Positions 37,645 to 46,541 of a stretch of 64,000 bases of DNA are shown here, one piece after another. A program made the translations under genes and the position numbers. This stretch comes from CAVSEK01 sp963726975 (GTDB lineage: Bacteria > Actinomycetota > Actinomycetes > Mycobacteriales > SCTD01). The stretch spans positions 65,652 to 129,651 of the forward strand of contig CAVSEK010000009.1 in the NCBI GenBank assembly GCA_963726975.1, read 5' to 3'. Position 1 is the stretch's first letter, and the number at the start of each line of letters is the position of its first letter. The notes under the pieces were generated by a model. It saw nothing but the letters and a program-made list of their open reading frames with translations. It was not told the origin of the DNA and did no database searches.

Positions 37645-38836
37645 CTACCGGCGCCAGCCGAGCGCCTCCCGCGCCGGGTCGACCATCTTCTTGACGTTGC
37701 GCCCGTCGGCGAAGCGGCCGACCGCCGTCATCGACCAGGTGCCGTCCGGCTCCCGGCGCAGCGCCGCCAGGACGCACGCCGGTGCTCGGCTCGGTCTCGC
37801 CGAGGTCGTAGCGGACCAGCTCGTGACCGCGGTCGTCCAGCAGCCGGCAGTAGGCGGTCTTGAGCTCGGTGAACTTCTGGCCCTGGAAGGAGTTGACGGT
37901 GAAGACGAGCCCCTCGACCTCCTGCGGGACCCGGTCCAGGTGCAGCGTGATCACCTCGTCGTCGCCGTCGCCCTCGCCGGTGAGGTTGTCGCCGGAGTGC
38001 GCGATCGCGCCGCCGAAGCCGGTGAGGTTGCCGTACCAGACCTTCTCGACGTCGCGGCCGCGCACGTCGAAGGCGATGACCGAGGCGTCGAGGTCGACGT
38101 CGGCGCCGCGGCGGGCCGGGTCCCAGCCCAGGCCCATCCGCACGGTGCGCAGCGCGGGCGCCCCGGTCTTGACCAGCGACACGGTCTGCTGCTTGCGCAG
38201 CGACACCCGGCCCTTGTCGAGGTTGACGCGCGCGGGGGCGCCCGACGGCGGGGGCGGGAACGCTGCCGGCGGCCCCGTCGGGGGAGCCGGTCGCCGCGCG
38301 GCAGGGGGCGCCGCAGGGGGTGGCGCGGGCGCGTCGTCGACGGTGATGCCGAAGTCGGTCGCGAGCCCGGCGAGCCCGTCGGCGTAGCCCTGCCCGACGG
38401 CGCGCACCTTCCACGCGCCCTGCCGTCGGTAGACCTCGACGCACACCAGCGCCGTCTCGCTGGTCAGCCCGCCGACGGCGAACTCCACCAGCGCCGTCCC
38501 GCCGCCGTCGAGCACCCGGGCGACCAGCGAGCCCACCGCGCCGAAGGTCGCCGGGCCCGACCCGTCGAGGCAGGCGGTGACGGCGACCTTCTCGACGTCG
38601 GCCGGCACCTGGGCGAGGACGACGTCGACCGCGTCCGGCCGGCTCCCGCCGCCGGCCCGGTGCCGCACGCCCGGCCCCTGCGGGGCGTTGTAGAAGACCA
38701 TGTCGGCGTCGCTGCGCACCCGTCCGCCGGCGTCGAGCAGCAGCGCCGACACGTCGACCGGGCTCGAGCAGACCACCTCGACGGTGACGCGGTCGGCGGC
38801 CAGCGGCGCGTTGCCGCCCTTGGACAGGCTCTGCAC
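37645..38836 (-). CDS. TerD-family protein with two TerD-like domains, frameshifted at the C-terminus
   Basis: About 397 residues. An N-terminal TerD-like half (SLSKGGNAPL to about residue 175) is joined by a Pro/Ala linker to a C-terminal TerD domain starting VNLDKGRVSLRKQQTVSLVK. That domain contains the calcium-binding signature GWDPARRGADVDLDASVIAFD and HSGDNLTGEGDGDDE. An extra base near 37780 shifts the end, which should read LAALRREPDGTWSMTAVGRFADGRNVKKMVDPAREALGWRR. TerD proteins belong to stress-response and tellurite-resistance systems. No other ter genes are nearby. GTG 38836 has a GGAGGA site. Confidence 0.85.
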
Positions 38837-38925
38837 GGCGTCCTCCTCCGGGTCCGGGCACCCATCCTGCCCGCCCCGGGGCGCGCCTGCTTGACCGCGG
38901 CTGCCCGGCCGTCCAGCGTCGCGCC

Positions 38926-39856
38926 ATGAGCCCGGACGCCGTCGCGGAGCCGCTGCCGCCCGCGCTGGCCGCGGCGCTCGCGGACTTCGTCCGGCACCTC
39001 TCGCTCGAGCGGGGCCGCTCGCCGCACACGGTCCGCGCCTACCGCGGGCGACGTCGACGGGCTGCTGCGGCACGCCGCGCGCCGCGGCGCCCAGGACCCG
39101 GCGAGACCTCGACCTCGCGGCACTGCGCAGCTGGCTGGCGCTGCAGCGCGCGCTCGGCGCGTCCCGCACCACGCTGGCGCGCCGGGGCTCGGCGGCCCGG
39201 GTCTTCACGGCCTGGGCCGCCCGCCGCGGCCTCACCCCGACCGACCCCGGGCTGCTGCTCGCCGCCCCGGCCGGGCGACGCACGCTGCCCGACGTGCTGC
39301 GCGCCGACGAGACGGCCGCGCTGCTCGACGCGGTCGACGGCGACGGGACGGAGGACCTGCGCGACCGGGCCGCGCTGGAGCTGCTCTACGCGACGGGGTC
39401 GCGGGTCGGCGAGCTGTGCGGGCTGGACGTGGACGACGTCGACCCCGCCCGCCGGGTGGTGCGGGTGCTCGGCAAGGGCGCCAAGGAGCGCACCGTGCCG
39501 TACGGCGCCGCCGGCCGCCCGCGCGGTCGAGGCGTGGCTGGCGCGCGGTCGGCCCGCCTGGGCGACGGCCGCCAGCGGGCCGGCGCTGCTGCTCGGCGCC
39601 CGGGGCGGCCGGGTCGACCCGAGGGCGGTCCGCCGGCTGGTGCACCGGCGGCTGGCCGACGTGCCGGGCGCCCCCGACCTGGGCCCGCACGGGCTGCGCC
39701 ACAGCGCGGCGACCCACCTGCTCGAGGGCGGAGCCGACCTTCGTAGCCGTCCAGGAGCTGCTCGGTCACGCTACGCTCGCGACGACCCAGATCTACACGC
39801 ATGTGAGCGTCGAGCGGCTGAGGACGAGCTATGACCGTGCGCACCCCCGAGCCTGA
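38926..39856 (+). CDS. Tyrosine recombinase XerC/XerD, frameshifted
   Basis: About 310 residues. It resolves chromosome dimers at dif with FtsK. The SAM-like N-terminal domain (FVRHLSLERGRSPHTVRAYRG) is followed by the catalytic domain. Catalytic Arg is in ATGSRVGELCGLD, His-x-x-Arg in PHGLRHSAATHLLEGG, His in ELLGHATLATTQ and nucleophile Tyr in IYTHVS. Indels near 39050, 39105, 39520 and 39745. Core context next to dprA and whiG argues for the housekeeping recombinase rather than a phage integrase. XerC versus XerD is not resolved. Confidence 0.88.
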
Positions 39857-39970
39857 GGGCTCGGGCCGGCTGGCCACCGCGACGACCTGACGCGCCGGCG
39901 AGCCCGGCGCGGCGCCCCGGACCCGATCAACGGGCGCCGCGCGCCGCGCCGCGGCGGTCGCTACGCCGGC

Positions 39971-40760
39971 ATGTCCGACGAGGAGCGCGCCGAGATCGAG
40001 TCGGCGATCGCCGAGCTGTGGCGCGAGTACAAGGCCACCGGCGAGGAGCGGCTGCGCGAGCGGCTGATCCTGCACTACTCGCCGCTGGTGAAGTACGTCG
40101 CCGGCCGGGTCGGCGTGGGCCTGCCGCCCAACATCGAGCAGGCCGACCTCGTCTCGTACGGCATCTTCGGGCTCATCGACGCGATCCAGAAGTTCGACCT
40201 CGAGCGCGCGATCAAGTTCGAGACCTACGCGATCAGCCGCATCAAGGGCGCGATCATCGACGAGCTGCGCTCGATCGACTGGATCCCGCGCTCGGTGCGC
40301 TACAAGGCCCGCGAGGTCGAGAAGGCGTACGCCGCGCTCGAGGCCAAGCTGCGGCGCACCCCGACCGAGGCCGAGGTCGCCGCCGAGCTCGGCATCGCGC
40401 TGGAGGACCTGCACCACGATCTTCAGCCAGGTCAGCTTCGTCAACGTCGTCGCGCTCGACGAGCTGCTGACCGCCGGCGGGGAGAAGGGCGACAAGCTCA
40501 GCCTCGTCGACACCCTCGAGGACACCAAGGCCGAGGACCCCGTCCAGGCCTTCGAGTCCGAGGAGACCAAGCACCTGCTCGCGAAGGCGATCAACACGCT
40601 GCCCGAGCGCGAGAAGATCGTCGTGACGCTCTACTACTACGAGGGCCTCACGCTCGCCGAGATCGGCCAGGTCCTCGGGGTCACCGAGAGCCGGATCTGC
40701 CAGATGCACACCAAGGCGGTCCTGCAGCTGCGCGGCAAGCTCGCCGACCAGAAGGACTAG
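39971..40760 (+). CDS. whiG: RNA polymerase sigma factor, WhiG/FliA family, frameshifted
   Basis: About 263 residues. Region 2 contains YSPLVKYVAGRVGVGLPPNIEQADLVSYGIFGLIDAIQKFDLERAIKFETYAISRIKGAIIDELRSIDWIPRSVR (quoted segments are contiguous within 40078-40302). Region 3 has RRTPTEAEVAAELG, and region 4 has INTLPEREKIVVTLYYYEGLTLAEIGQVLGVTESRICQ. An extra C near 40418 separates the two frames. WhiG starts aerial-hypha sporulation in Streptomyces; related factors drive flagellar genes. The position between xerC and rpsB matches Streptomyces whiG. Confidence 0.9.
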
Positions 40761-40777
40761 CCCCCGGGCAGGGGGTC

Positions 40778-40807
40778 GGAGGGTCGACCGCCGGGTCGGC
40801 GGCCTCC
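40778..40807 (+). terminator. Bidirectional terminator after the sigma gene
   Basis: Inner stem CCGCCG/CGGCGG with GGT loop, plus outer stem GGAGG/CCTCC with a 5-base bulge. It lies between two convergent genes. A smaller CCCCC/GGGGG hairpin (40761-40775) precedes it. Confidence 0.65.
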
Positions 40808-40812
40808 TCGCG

Positions 40813-41469
40813 TCAGCGCCGGCGGGCGTGGAGCACCTCGTCGGCGCCGTGGTGGTCGTCCTCGGCGTCCGCCCGGGGCAGGAGGGCAGCGACGAGGACG
40901 TCCCACCCGGCCGGGTCGAGGTCCCCGGCGACCTCGCCCGCCGCGGCGAAGCGGTCGCCTCCCCAGGCCGCGGCCCGCTCCTCGTCGTAGGGGTGTCCGA
41001 CCCACAGCAGGGTGCCGCCGGGTGCTACCGCCGCGGCGAGCCGGGCCAGGACGGCCGGGCGCTCGGCGGCGGTGGGGTGCAGGAAGTGCGCGGTGACCAG
41101 GTCGAAGGCTCCGGCCGGAGGCTGCCAGGTCTCGACGTCGCCCCGGACCCACTCCACCCGGTCGGTCAGCCCGGCCGCGGCGGCGTGCTCGGCGGCCCGG
41201 TCCAGCGCCACCTGCGACCAGTCCAGCCCGGTGGCGCGCCAGCCGCGCCCGGCCAGCCACAGGACGTCGCCGCCCTCGCCGCAGCCGACGTCCAGCGCGC
41301 GGCCCGGCGGCAGCTCGCCCACCTGCGCGACCAGCGGCGGGTTGGCCCGCCCGCTCCACAGCGCCGGTGCCCCGCGGTAGCGCTCCTCCCACGACGCGTG
41401 GTCGTGCCCGGTCCCGCCCGGCCGGTCGCCAGGGTGCTGGTGCTGGTGCTGGTGCTGGTGCTCGGTCAC
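40813..41469 (-). CDS. SAM-dependent methyltransferase with His-Gln repeat N-terminus
   Basis: A 218-residue class I methyltransferase. The N-terminus is a (His-Gln) repeat with five His in alternation, followed by more His (GHDHASWEERY). Motif I is ALDVGCGEGGDVLWLAGRGW, then ATGLDWSQVALDRAAEHA and FDLVTAHFLHP. It looks like the TehB/thiopurine methyltransferase-like group. GTG 41469 has an AGGAGGG site and overlaps the stop of the upstream gene. The His-rich start may bind metal; substrate unknown. Confidence 0.82.
   Translation of the reverse strand: MTEHQHQHQHQHPGDRPGGTGHDHASWEERYRGAPALWSGRANPPLVAQVGELPPGRALDVGCGEGGDVLWLAGRGWRATGLDWSQVALDRAAEHAAAAGLTDRVEWVRGDVETWQPPAGAFDLVTAHFLHPTAAERPAVLARLAAAVAPGGTLLWVGHPYDEERAAAWGGDRFAAAGEVAGDLDPAGWDVLVAALLPRADAEDDHHGADEVLHARRR
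41434..41463 (+). repeat. Five 6-bp units encoding His-Gln repeats
   Basis: GTGCTG is repeated in tandem (fifth unit GTGCTC). Read on the minus strand it encodes alternating His and Gln at the N-terminus of the methyltransferase. Confidence 0.9.
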
Positions 41470-42191
41470 GGACCCTCCTGATCGACGGCGTCGCCGGTCG
41501 TCGCGACGTAGACGGTGTTGGTCGACGTCCCGCCGGTCAGCGGGTTGGCGAACGGCACGACGTGCGACCGGGTGGTGGCGAAGACCTCGGCGAGCAGCGC
41601 CTCGAACCGGGGCTCGGGCGGGTCGTCGGACCACAGGGCGAACACGCCGCCGGGGCGCAGCTGCCCGGCGAGCCGGCCCAGGCCCGGCGCGGTGTAGAAG
41701 CCGCCGTGGCTCGGGTGCAGCAGGTGGGCGGGCGTGTGGTCGATGTCGACGACCACCGCGTCGCAGGGGGCGGGAAGGTCGCCGCTCGCCGTGAGCGCGA
41801 AGAAGTCGCCGAGCACGAAGGTGCAGCGCGGGTCGCCGTGCAAGGCGTCCGACAGCGGCAGCAGCCCGCGCCGGTGCCAGTCGAGGACCTCCTCGAAGGC
41901 GTCCACGACCTCCAGCCGCTCCACCCGGGGGTCCTCGAGCACCGCCGCCGCGGTGCAGCCCAGTCCGAGCCCGCCCACCACGACGCGCAGCGGGCCGTCG
42001 CCCGGCACGGCCGCGAGCGCGAGCCGGCCCAGCTCCTCCTCGGCCACCGTGAACAGGCTGGACATCAGGTACTCCTCGCCGAGCAGCACCTCGAACACGT
42101 CCTGCTCGGTCCCGGGCAGTCGCCGGCGGCGCAGGCTCACCTCGCCGCGCGGCGTCGCGGCGTGGGCGAGCTCCTCGAACCGTGCGACCAC
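41466..42191 (-). CDS. Spermidine synthase-like methyltransferase-fold protein
   Basis: About 241 residues. The SAM/dcSAM-binding region is RVVVGGLGLGCTAAAVLEDPRVERLEVVDAFEEVLDWHR. DAVVVDIDHTPAHLLHPSHGGFYTAPGL follows, where polyamine synthases carry the catalytic Asp. The start VVARFEELAHAATPRGEVSLRRR and family context suggest a SpeE-like enzyme or a non-catalytic relative. GTG 42191 is the best start. It overlaps the methyltransferase gene by four bases (GTGA), so the two are one operon. Confidence 0.78.
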   Translation of the reverse strand: MVARFEELAHAATPRGEVSLRRRRLPGTEQDVFEVLLGEEYLMSSLFTVAEEELGRLALAAVPGDGPLRVVVGGLGLGCTAAAVLEDPRVERLEVVDAFEEVLDWHRRGLLPLSDALHGDPRCTFVLGDFFALTASGDLPAPCDAVVVDIDHTPAHLLHPSHGGFYTAPGLGRLAGQLRPGGVFALWSDDPPEPRFEALLAEVFATTRSHVVPFANPLTGGTSTNTVYVATTGDAVDQEGP

Positions 42192-42238
42192 GTGACGACC
42201 CGCTCTGCCGGGGGGCGCCGGGGGCGCCCGCACGGGGC

Positions 42239-42958
42239 TCACGGTAGGCCGCGCCGGGGCGGTGGCCGCCGGCGAGCGACCCCGACGAGGGCGGCACCGG
42301 TGACGACCGCACCCGCGGTCGCGGCGACCGGCAGGCCGTGGTCGTGCCGGGGCCGCGACTCGGCAGCCGGTGGCGGGCCGGGCAGGGCGGTCGAGACCGC
42401 CGGCGCCGCGCTGTCCCCCGCCTTGCTGCTCCCCGAAGCGCTGTCCCCCGCCGCGCTGCCCACCGGCAGCAGCCGCACCGGCCCGCCCCCGAGCAGCAGG
42501 ACGGGGTCGAGGTGGTCGCGGCCGCGCAGCAGCCCCCAGTGCAGGCAGGCCGCGGCGGCACACCCGGCATGGCCGGCGTCGAGCGTGCCGAGCACCTGCC
42601 CGCCCCCGACCCGGGTCCCGACGACGACCGCGGCGCGCACCGGCTCGTAGGTCGTGCGCAGCCCGCCGTGCACCACCACGACGACCCCGCGCCCGGCCAG
42701 CAGACCGGCGTACGACACGACCCCGGCGCCCGCGGCGAGGACCGGCTGGCCCGGCGTCCCCGCCAGGTCGGCGCCGCGGTGCCCGGCCGACCACGGGGTC
42801 GGGCCCGGCGCGTACGCCCGCACCACGGCGGGCGGTGGCTCCAGCGGCCACGACCACGCGCTGCCGGGAGCGGCCCGCGCCGGGGCCGCGAGCCCGGGCG
42901 CGAGCAGGAGCAGGCCGAGGGCGACGAGCAGCCGGGCGGCGCGCAGCAGGAGGACCAT
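42239..42958 (-). CDS. Secreted M23-family (LytM) metallopeptidase
   Basis: A 239-residue exported peptidase-like protein. A signal peptide (LLRAARLLVALGLLLLAPGLAAPARA) precedes an M23 domain with HRGADLAGTPGQPVLAAGAGVV (H-x3-D zinc ligands) and CLHWGLL near the end of the domain (H-x-G where H-x-H is usual). A C-terminal hydrophobic helix and Arg tail suggest membrane anchoring. It probably cuts or tethers peptidoglycan; the altered H-x-H may reduce activity. An M23 gene at this place before rpsB is conserved in Streptomyces. Confidence 0.82.
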   Translation of the reverse strand: MVLLLRAARLLVALGLLLLAPGLAAPARAAPGSAWSWPLEPPPAVVRAYAPGPTPWSAGHRGADLAGTPGQPVLAAGAGVVSYAGLLAGRGVVVVVHGGLRTTYEPVRAAVVVGTRVGGGQVLGTLDAGHAGCAAAACLHWGLLRGRDHLDPVLLLGGGPVRLLPVGSAAGDSASGSSKAGDSAAPAVSTALPGPPPAAESRPRHDHGLPVAATAGAVVTGAALVGVARRRPPPRRGLP

Positions 42959-43065
42959 GCCGACACGGTGCGGCGCCCGGACCGGGGGCGACAGTCCCGC
43001 CCCGCGGTCTGTGGACGCAGCCGCGGGGCCGACCGGCGCCGGGCCGGCGCCGCCTCCTGGGCGCG

Positions 43066-43071
43066 TACACT
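43066..43071 (+). promoter_or_regulatory. -10 box for rpsB and start of its ~200-base leader
   Basis: TACACT in the 321-base gap between the divergent M23 and rpsB genes. The leader (about 43078-43279) holds no gene. Confidence 0.45.
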
Positions 43072-43228
43072 TCCCGGAGCGACCCGGCCCGCCGGGTCGA
43101 CTTCGCGTGCCCGGTCCGCGCTCCGCGCGGCAGACGGCGTCCCCGCGGTCCCCGGCAGGGGGAGGGCGCCCAGCGGGCACCAGGGCGGGCGCCACCCGGC
43201 GGCCCGCGACAACCGACGAGCACGACGA

Positions 43229-43249
43229 AGCCCGGACGCGAGCCGGGCT
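43229..43249 (+). promoter_or_regulatory. Hairpin in the rpsB leader
   Basis: AGCCCGG pairs with CCGGGCT across a 7-base loop, 30 bases before the rpsB start. Ribosomal-protein leaders often bind their own product; this is a candidate S2 autoregulation site. Confidence 0.4.
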
Positions 43250-43279
43250 GAGCCTTGCGAGCACAGACAAGGGCCCCTC

Positions 43280-44248
43280 ATGGCCGTCGTCACCATGCGC
43301 CAGCTGCTCGAGAGCGGCGCGCACTTCGGGCACCAGACCAAGCGCTGGAACCCCAAGATGAAGCGCTTCATCTTCACCGAGCGCAACGGCATCTACATCA
43401 TCGACCTGACGCAGACGCTGGGCTACATCGACCGCGCCTACGACTTCGTCAAGGAGACCGTCGCGCACGGCGGCACGATCATGTTCATCGGCACCAAGCG
43501 CCAGGCGCAGGAGTCGATCGTCGAGCAGGCCGGCCGCGTGGGCATGCCCTACGTCACCGAGCGCTGGCTGGGCGGCATGCTCACCAACTTCCAGACCGTC
43601 TACAAGCGCCTGCAGCGCCTCAAGGAGCTCGAGCTCATCGAGCAGACCGGCGGCCAGACCGTGCTGACGAAGAAGGAGGCGCTCGTCCTCGACCGCGAGC
43701 GCAAGAAGCTCGAGCGCACCCTGGGCGGCATCCGCGAGATGACCCGCACCCCCAGCGCCGTGTGGGTGGTCGACACCAACAAGGAGCACCTGGCCGTCAA
43801 CGAGGCCCGCAAGCTGGGCATCCCGGTCGTCGCGATCCTCGACACCAACTGCGACCCCGACCTGGTGGACTACAAGGTCCCCGGCAACGACGACGCCATC
43901 CGCTCGATCCAGGTCCTCACCCGGGTCATCGCCGACGCGGTCGCCGAGGGCCTCATGGCCCGCGCCGGCGCCAACGCGCAGGCCGGCAGCGACGACAAGC
44001 CCTCCTACGACGCCGCTCCCGCGGGCCAGCTGGCCGGCGACGAGCCGCTCCCGGACTGGGAGAAGGAGCTGCTCACCGGCGGCGCCGCGGAGACCGCGGG
44101 CGTCACCGCGCCCGTCGAGGGCGCCGGCTGGGCCGAGCCCGTCGCGGGCGAGGGCAGCCCCGCCGCCGCCGAGACCGGCGCGTCCCCGGCCCCCGCTGCC
44201 GAGGCCCCCACGGCCGACGCCGCCACCGACGCTCCGAGCGCCTCCTAG
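43280..44248 (+). CDS. rpsB: 30S ribosomal protein S2
   Basis: A 322-residue S2. The core MRQLLESGAHFGHQTKRWNPKMKRFIF through VPGNDDAIRSIQVL is standard. The C-terminus carries about 90 extra Ala/Pro/Glu-rich residues including PLPDWEKELL, as in other actinobacteria. ATG 43280. It heads the rpsB-tsf pair; hairpins in the gap may set their ratio. Confidence 0.97.
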   Translation: MAVVTMRQLLESGAHFGHQTKRWNPKMKRFIFTERNGIYIIDLTQTLGYIDRAYDFVKETVAHGGTIMFIGTKRQAQESIVEQAGRVGMPYVTERWLGGMLTNFQTVYKRLQRLKELELIEQTGGQTVLTKKEALVLDRERKKLERTLGGIREMTRTPSAVWVVDTNKEHLAVNEARKLGIPVVAILDTNCDPDLVDYKVPGNDDAIRSIQVLTRVIADAVAEGLMARAGANAQAGSDDKPSYDAAPAGQLAGDEPLPDWEKELLTGGAAETAGVTAPVEGAGWAEPVAGEGSPAAAETGASPAPAAEAPTADAATDAPSAS

Positions 44249-44256
44249 CACCCCCG

Positions 44257-44285
44257 GCGCCGCGGGCCGGACCGGCCCGCGGCGC
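44257..44285 (+). terminator. rpsB-tsf intergenic hairpin 1
   Basis: A 13-bp perfect GC stem (44257-44269 with 44273-44285) and a 3-base loop, 9 bases after the rpsB stop. Likely a partial terminator or RNA-stability element. Confidence 0.65.
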
Positions 44286-44292
44286 TGACCCC

Positions 44293-44312
44293 TGCCCGGG
44301 CACCCCCGGGCA
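44293..44312 (+). terminator. rpsB-tsf intergenic hairpin 2
   Basis: TGCCCGGG pairs with CCCGGGCA across a CACC loop, 24 bases before tsf. Seen next to hairpin 1; the pair could attenuate readthrough into tsf. Confidence 0.5.
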
Positions 44313-44336
44313 CCCCCCGACACAGACGAGGACGAC

Positions 44337-45152
44337 ATGGCTGTCACCGCTGCCGACATCAAGAAGCTCCGCGAGGCCACCGGCGCGGGCATGACCGACT
44401 GCAAGAACGCCCTGGTGGAGGCGGACGGCGACTACGACAAGGCCGTCGAGTTCCTGCGCATCAAGGGCCTCAAGGGCGTCGCCAAGCGCGAGGGGCGCGC
44501 CGCCAGCAACGGCCTGGTCGCCACCGCGCTCGACGGCACCACCGGCGCGACGATGCTCGAGCTCAACTGCGAGACCGACTTCGTCGCCAAGGGCGAGAAG
44601 TTCCAGGCGCTCGCCCAGCAGGTGCTCGCCGCCGCGCAGGGCAGCAACGACCTGTCCGGCGTCACCGTCGACGGCAAGCCCCTCAAGGACGTCCTCGACG
44701 ACGCCGGCGCGACCCTGGGCGAGAAGATCGAGGTGCGCCGCGTGGTGTCCTTCGAGGGCGCCTACGTCGGCTCCTACCTGCACAAGACCAACCCCGACCT
44801 CCCGCCGCAGCTCGGCGTGCTCGTCGAGCTGTCCGGCGAGGCCGCCGACGTCGCGAAGGACCTCGCGCAGCACATCGCGGCGTTCTCCCCGACCTACGTC
44901 TCCCGCGAGGAGGTGTCCGAGGAGGTCGTCGCCAAGGAGCGCGAGATCGCGGAGGCGACCGCCCGCGAGGAGGGCAAGCCCGAGGCCGCCCTGCCCAAGA
45001 TCGTGGAGGGCCGGGTCAACGGCTTCTTCAAGGAGCAGGTCCTGCTCGAGCAGGCCTTCGCCAAGGACGCCAAGAAGACCGTCGCCAAGGTCCTGTCCGA
45101 GGCCGGCGTCGAGGTCAAGGGCTTCGCCCGCTTCAAGGTGGGCCAGGCCTGA
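44337..45152 (+). CDS. tsf: Elongation factor Ts
   Basis: A 271-residue EF-Ts, the nucleotide exchange factor for EF-Tu. The N-terminal UBA-like domain and TDFV signature are clear (KKLREATGAGMTDCKNAL; LNCETDFVAKGEKF). The second dimerisation domain with HIAAFSPTYVSREEV is present. ATG 44337. Confidence 0.97.
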   Translation: MAVTAADIKKLREATGAGMTDCKNALVEADGDYDKAVEFLRIKGLKGVAKREGRAASNGLVATALDGTTGATMLELNCETDFVAKGEKFQALAQQVLAAAQGSNDLSGVTVDGKPLKDVLDDAGATLGEKIEVRRVVSFEGAYVGSYLHKTNPDLPPQLGVLVELSGEAADVAKDLAQHIAAFSPTYVSREEVSEEVVAKEREIAEATAREEGKPEAALPKIVEGRVNGFFKEQVLLEQAFAKDAKKTVAKVLSEAGVEVKGFARFKVGQA

Positions 45153-45237
45153 TCCCGTCCCGCGCAGCGGTCCGGCCGGGCCGTACTCTGCGCGGGACAG
45201 CCCGAGACACCCGCAGACGTACGAGGAGGCCGCACCC

Positions 45238-45987
45238 GTGAGCGAGACCCAGGGGGCGGCCTCCCCGGCGTACGGGCGGGTGCTGCTCAAGCTCTCCGGC
45301 GAGGCCTTCGCGGGGGGCGGGCAGATGGGCGTCGACCCGCCGACGGTGCGCGCGATCGCCGAGCAGATCGCCGACGTGGTGGCGACCGGCGTGCAGGTCA
45401 CGGTCGTCGTCGGCGGCGGCAACTACTTCCGCGGCGCCGAGCTCACCGAGCAGGGCATGGACCGCCCCCGGGCCGACTACATGGGCATGCTCGGCACGGT
45501 GATGAACTGCCTCGCGCTGCAGGACTTCCTGGAGAAGCAGGGCATCGACACGCGCGTGCAGACCGCGATCGCGATGGGCCAGGTCGCGGAGGCGTACGTG
45601 CCGCGCCGGGCGATCCGGCACCTGGAGAAGGGGCGCGTCGTCATCTTCGGCGCGGGCCTCGGCGTGCCGTTCTTCTCCACCGACACCTGCGCCGCGCAGC
45701 GCGCGCTGGAGGTCGGCGCCGAGTGCGTGCTCATGGCCAAGCAGGTCGACGGCGTCTACGACGACGACCCCCGCACCAACCCCGACGCGGTCCGCTTCGA
45801 CACCCTGTCCTACGCCGAGGTGCTCGAGCGCCGCCTCAAGGTGGCCGACGCCACCGCCATCAGCCTGTGCATGGACAACCACCTGCCGATCGTCGTCTTC
45901 GACATCTTCGCCGAGGGCGGCATCGGCCGCGCGGTGCGCGGGGAGAAGATCGGCACCCTGGTGGGCGACGGAGGAGCTGCCGCATGA
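45238..45987 (+). CDS. pyrH: UMP kinase
   Basis: Phosphorylates UMP to UDP in pyrimidine nucleotide synthesis. 249 residues of the amino-acid kinase fold: RVLLKLSGEAFAGG (phosphate loop), VVVGGGNYFRGAEL, RPRADYMGMLGTVMNCLAL and FSTDTCAAQRALEVGAE. GTG 45238 has an AGGAGG ribosome site. Its stop overlaps the frr ATG (ATGA). Confidence 0.97.
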   Translation: MSETQGAASPAYGRVLLKLSGEAFAGGGQMGVDPPTVRAIAEQIADVVATGVQVTVVVGGGNYFRGAELTEQGMDRPRADYMGMLGTVMNCLALQDFLEKQGIDTRVQTAIAMGQVAEAYVPRRAIRHLEKGRVVIFGAGLGVPFFSTDTCAAQRALEVGAECVLMAKQVDGVYDDDPRTNPDAVRFDTLSYAEVLERRLKVADATAISLCMDNHLPIVVFDIFAEGGIGRAVRGEKIGTLVGDGGAAA

Positions 45988-46541
45988 TCGACGACACCCT
46001 GCTCGACGCCGAGGAGCGGATGGAGAAGGCCGTCGTCGTCGCCAAGGACGACTTCGGAGGGATCCGCACCGGCCGGGCGACCCCGGCGATGTTCCAGAAG
46101 ATCGTCGTCGACTACTACGGCGCGATGACCCCGGTCATCCAGCTGGCCTCGCTCACGGTGCCCGAGCCGCGGATGGCCGTGGTGACGCCCTACGACAAGA
46201 GCTCGCTGGGCACGATCGAGCGGGCGATCCGCGACTCCGACCTCGGGGTCAACCCCACCAACGACGGCACCGTCATCCGGATCAGCTTCCCGCAGCTCAC
46301 CGAGGAGCGGCGCCGCGAGTTCATCAAGGTCGCCCGCCACAAGGCGGAGGACGCGAAGGTGTCCATCCGCAACATCCGCCGCAAGGCCAAGGACGAGCTC
46401 GACCGCCTGGTCAAGGACGGCGAGACCGGCGAGGACGACGTCGTGCGCGCGGAGAAGGAGCTCGACAAGCTCACCGGGCAGTACGTCGCGAACGTCGACG
46501 ACCTGCTCAAGCACAAGGAAGCCGAGCTGCTCGAGGTCTAG
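45984..46541 (+). CDS. frr: Ribosome recycling factor
   Basis: A 185-residue RRF that splits post-termination ribosomes with EF-G. The family blocks are intact: GGIRTGRATPAMF, PYDKSSLGTIERAIRDSDLGVNPTNDG and RRKAKDELDRLVKDGE. ATG 45984 overlaps pyrH; the stop shares a base with the cdsA GTG. Confidence 0.97.
   Translation: MIDDTLLDAEERMEKAVVVAKDDFGGIRTGRATPAMFQKIVVDYYGAMTPVIQLASLTVPEPRMAVVTPYDKSSLGTIERAIRDSDLGVNPTNDGTVIRISFPQLTEERRREFIKVARHKAEDAKVSIRNIRRKAKDELDRLVKDGETGEDDVVRAEKELDKLTGQYVANVDDLLKHKEAELLEV

Noticed and set aside
38926..39856. Tyrosine recombinase as the integrase of a mobile element
   Set aside because: It lies in conserved core gene order between dprA and whiG, with no attachment-site repeats, phage genes or tRNA nearby, and fits XerC/XerD.
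23200..40420. Programmed ribosomal frameshifting or mass pseudogene formation
   Set aside because: No slippery heptamer or downstream pseudoknot is shared, and the shifts hit many unrelated essential genes at different places. Sequencing error explains them more simply.
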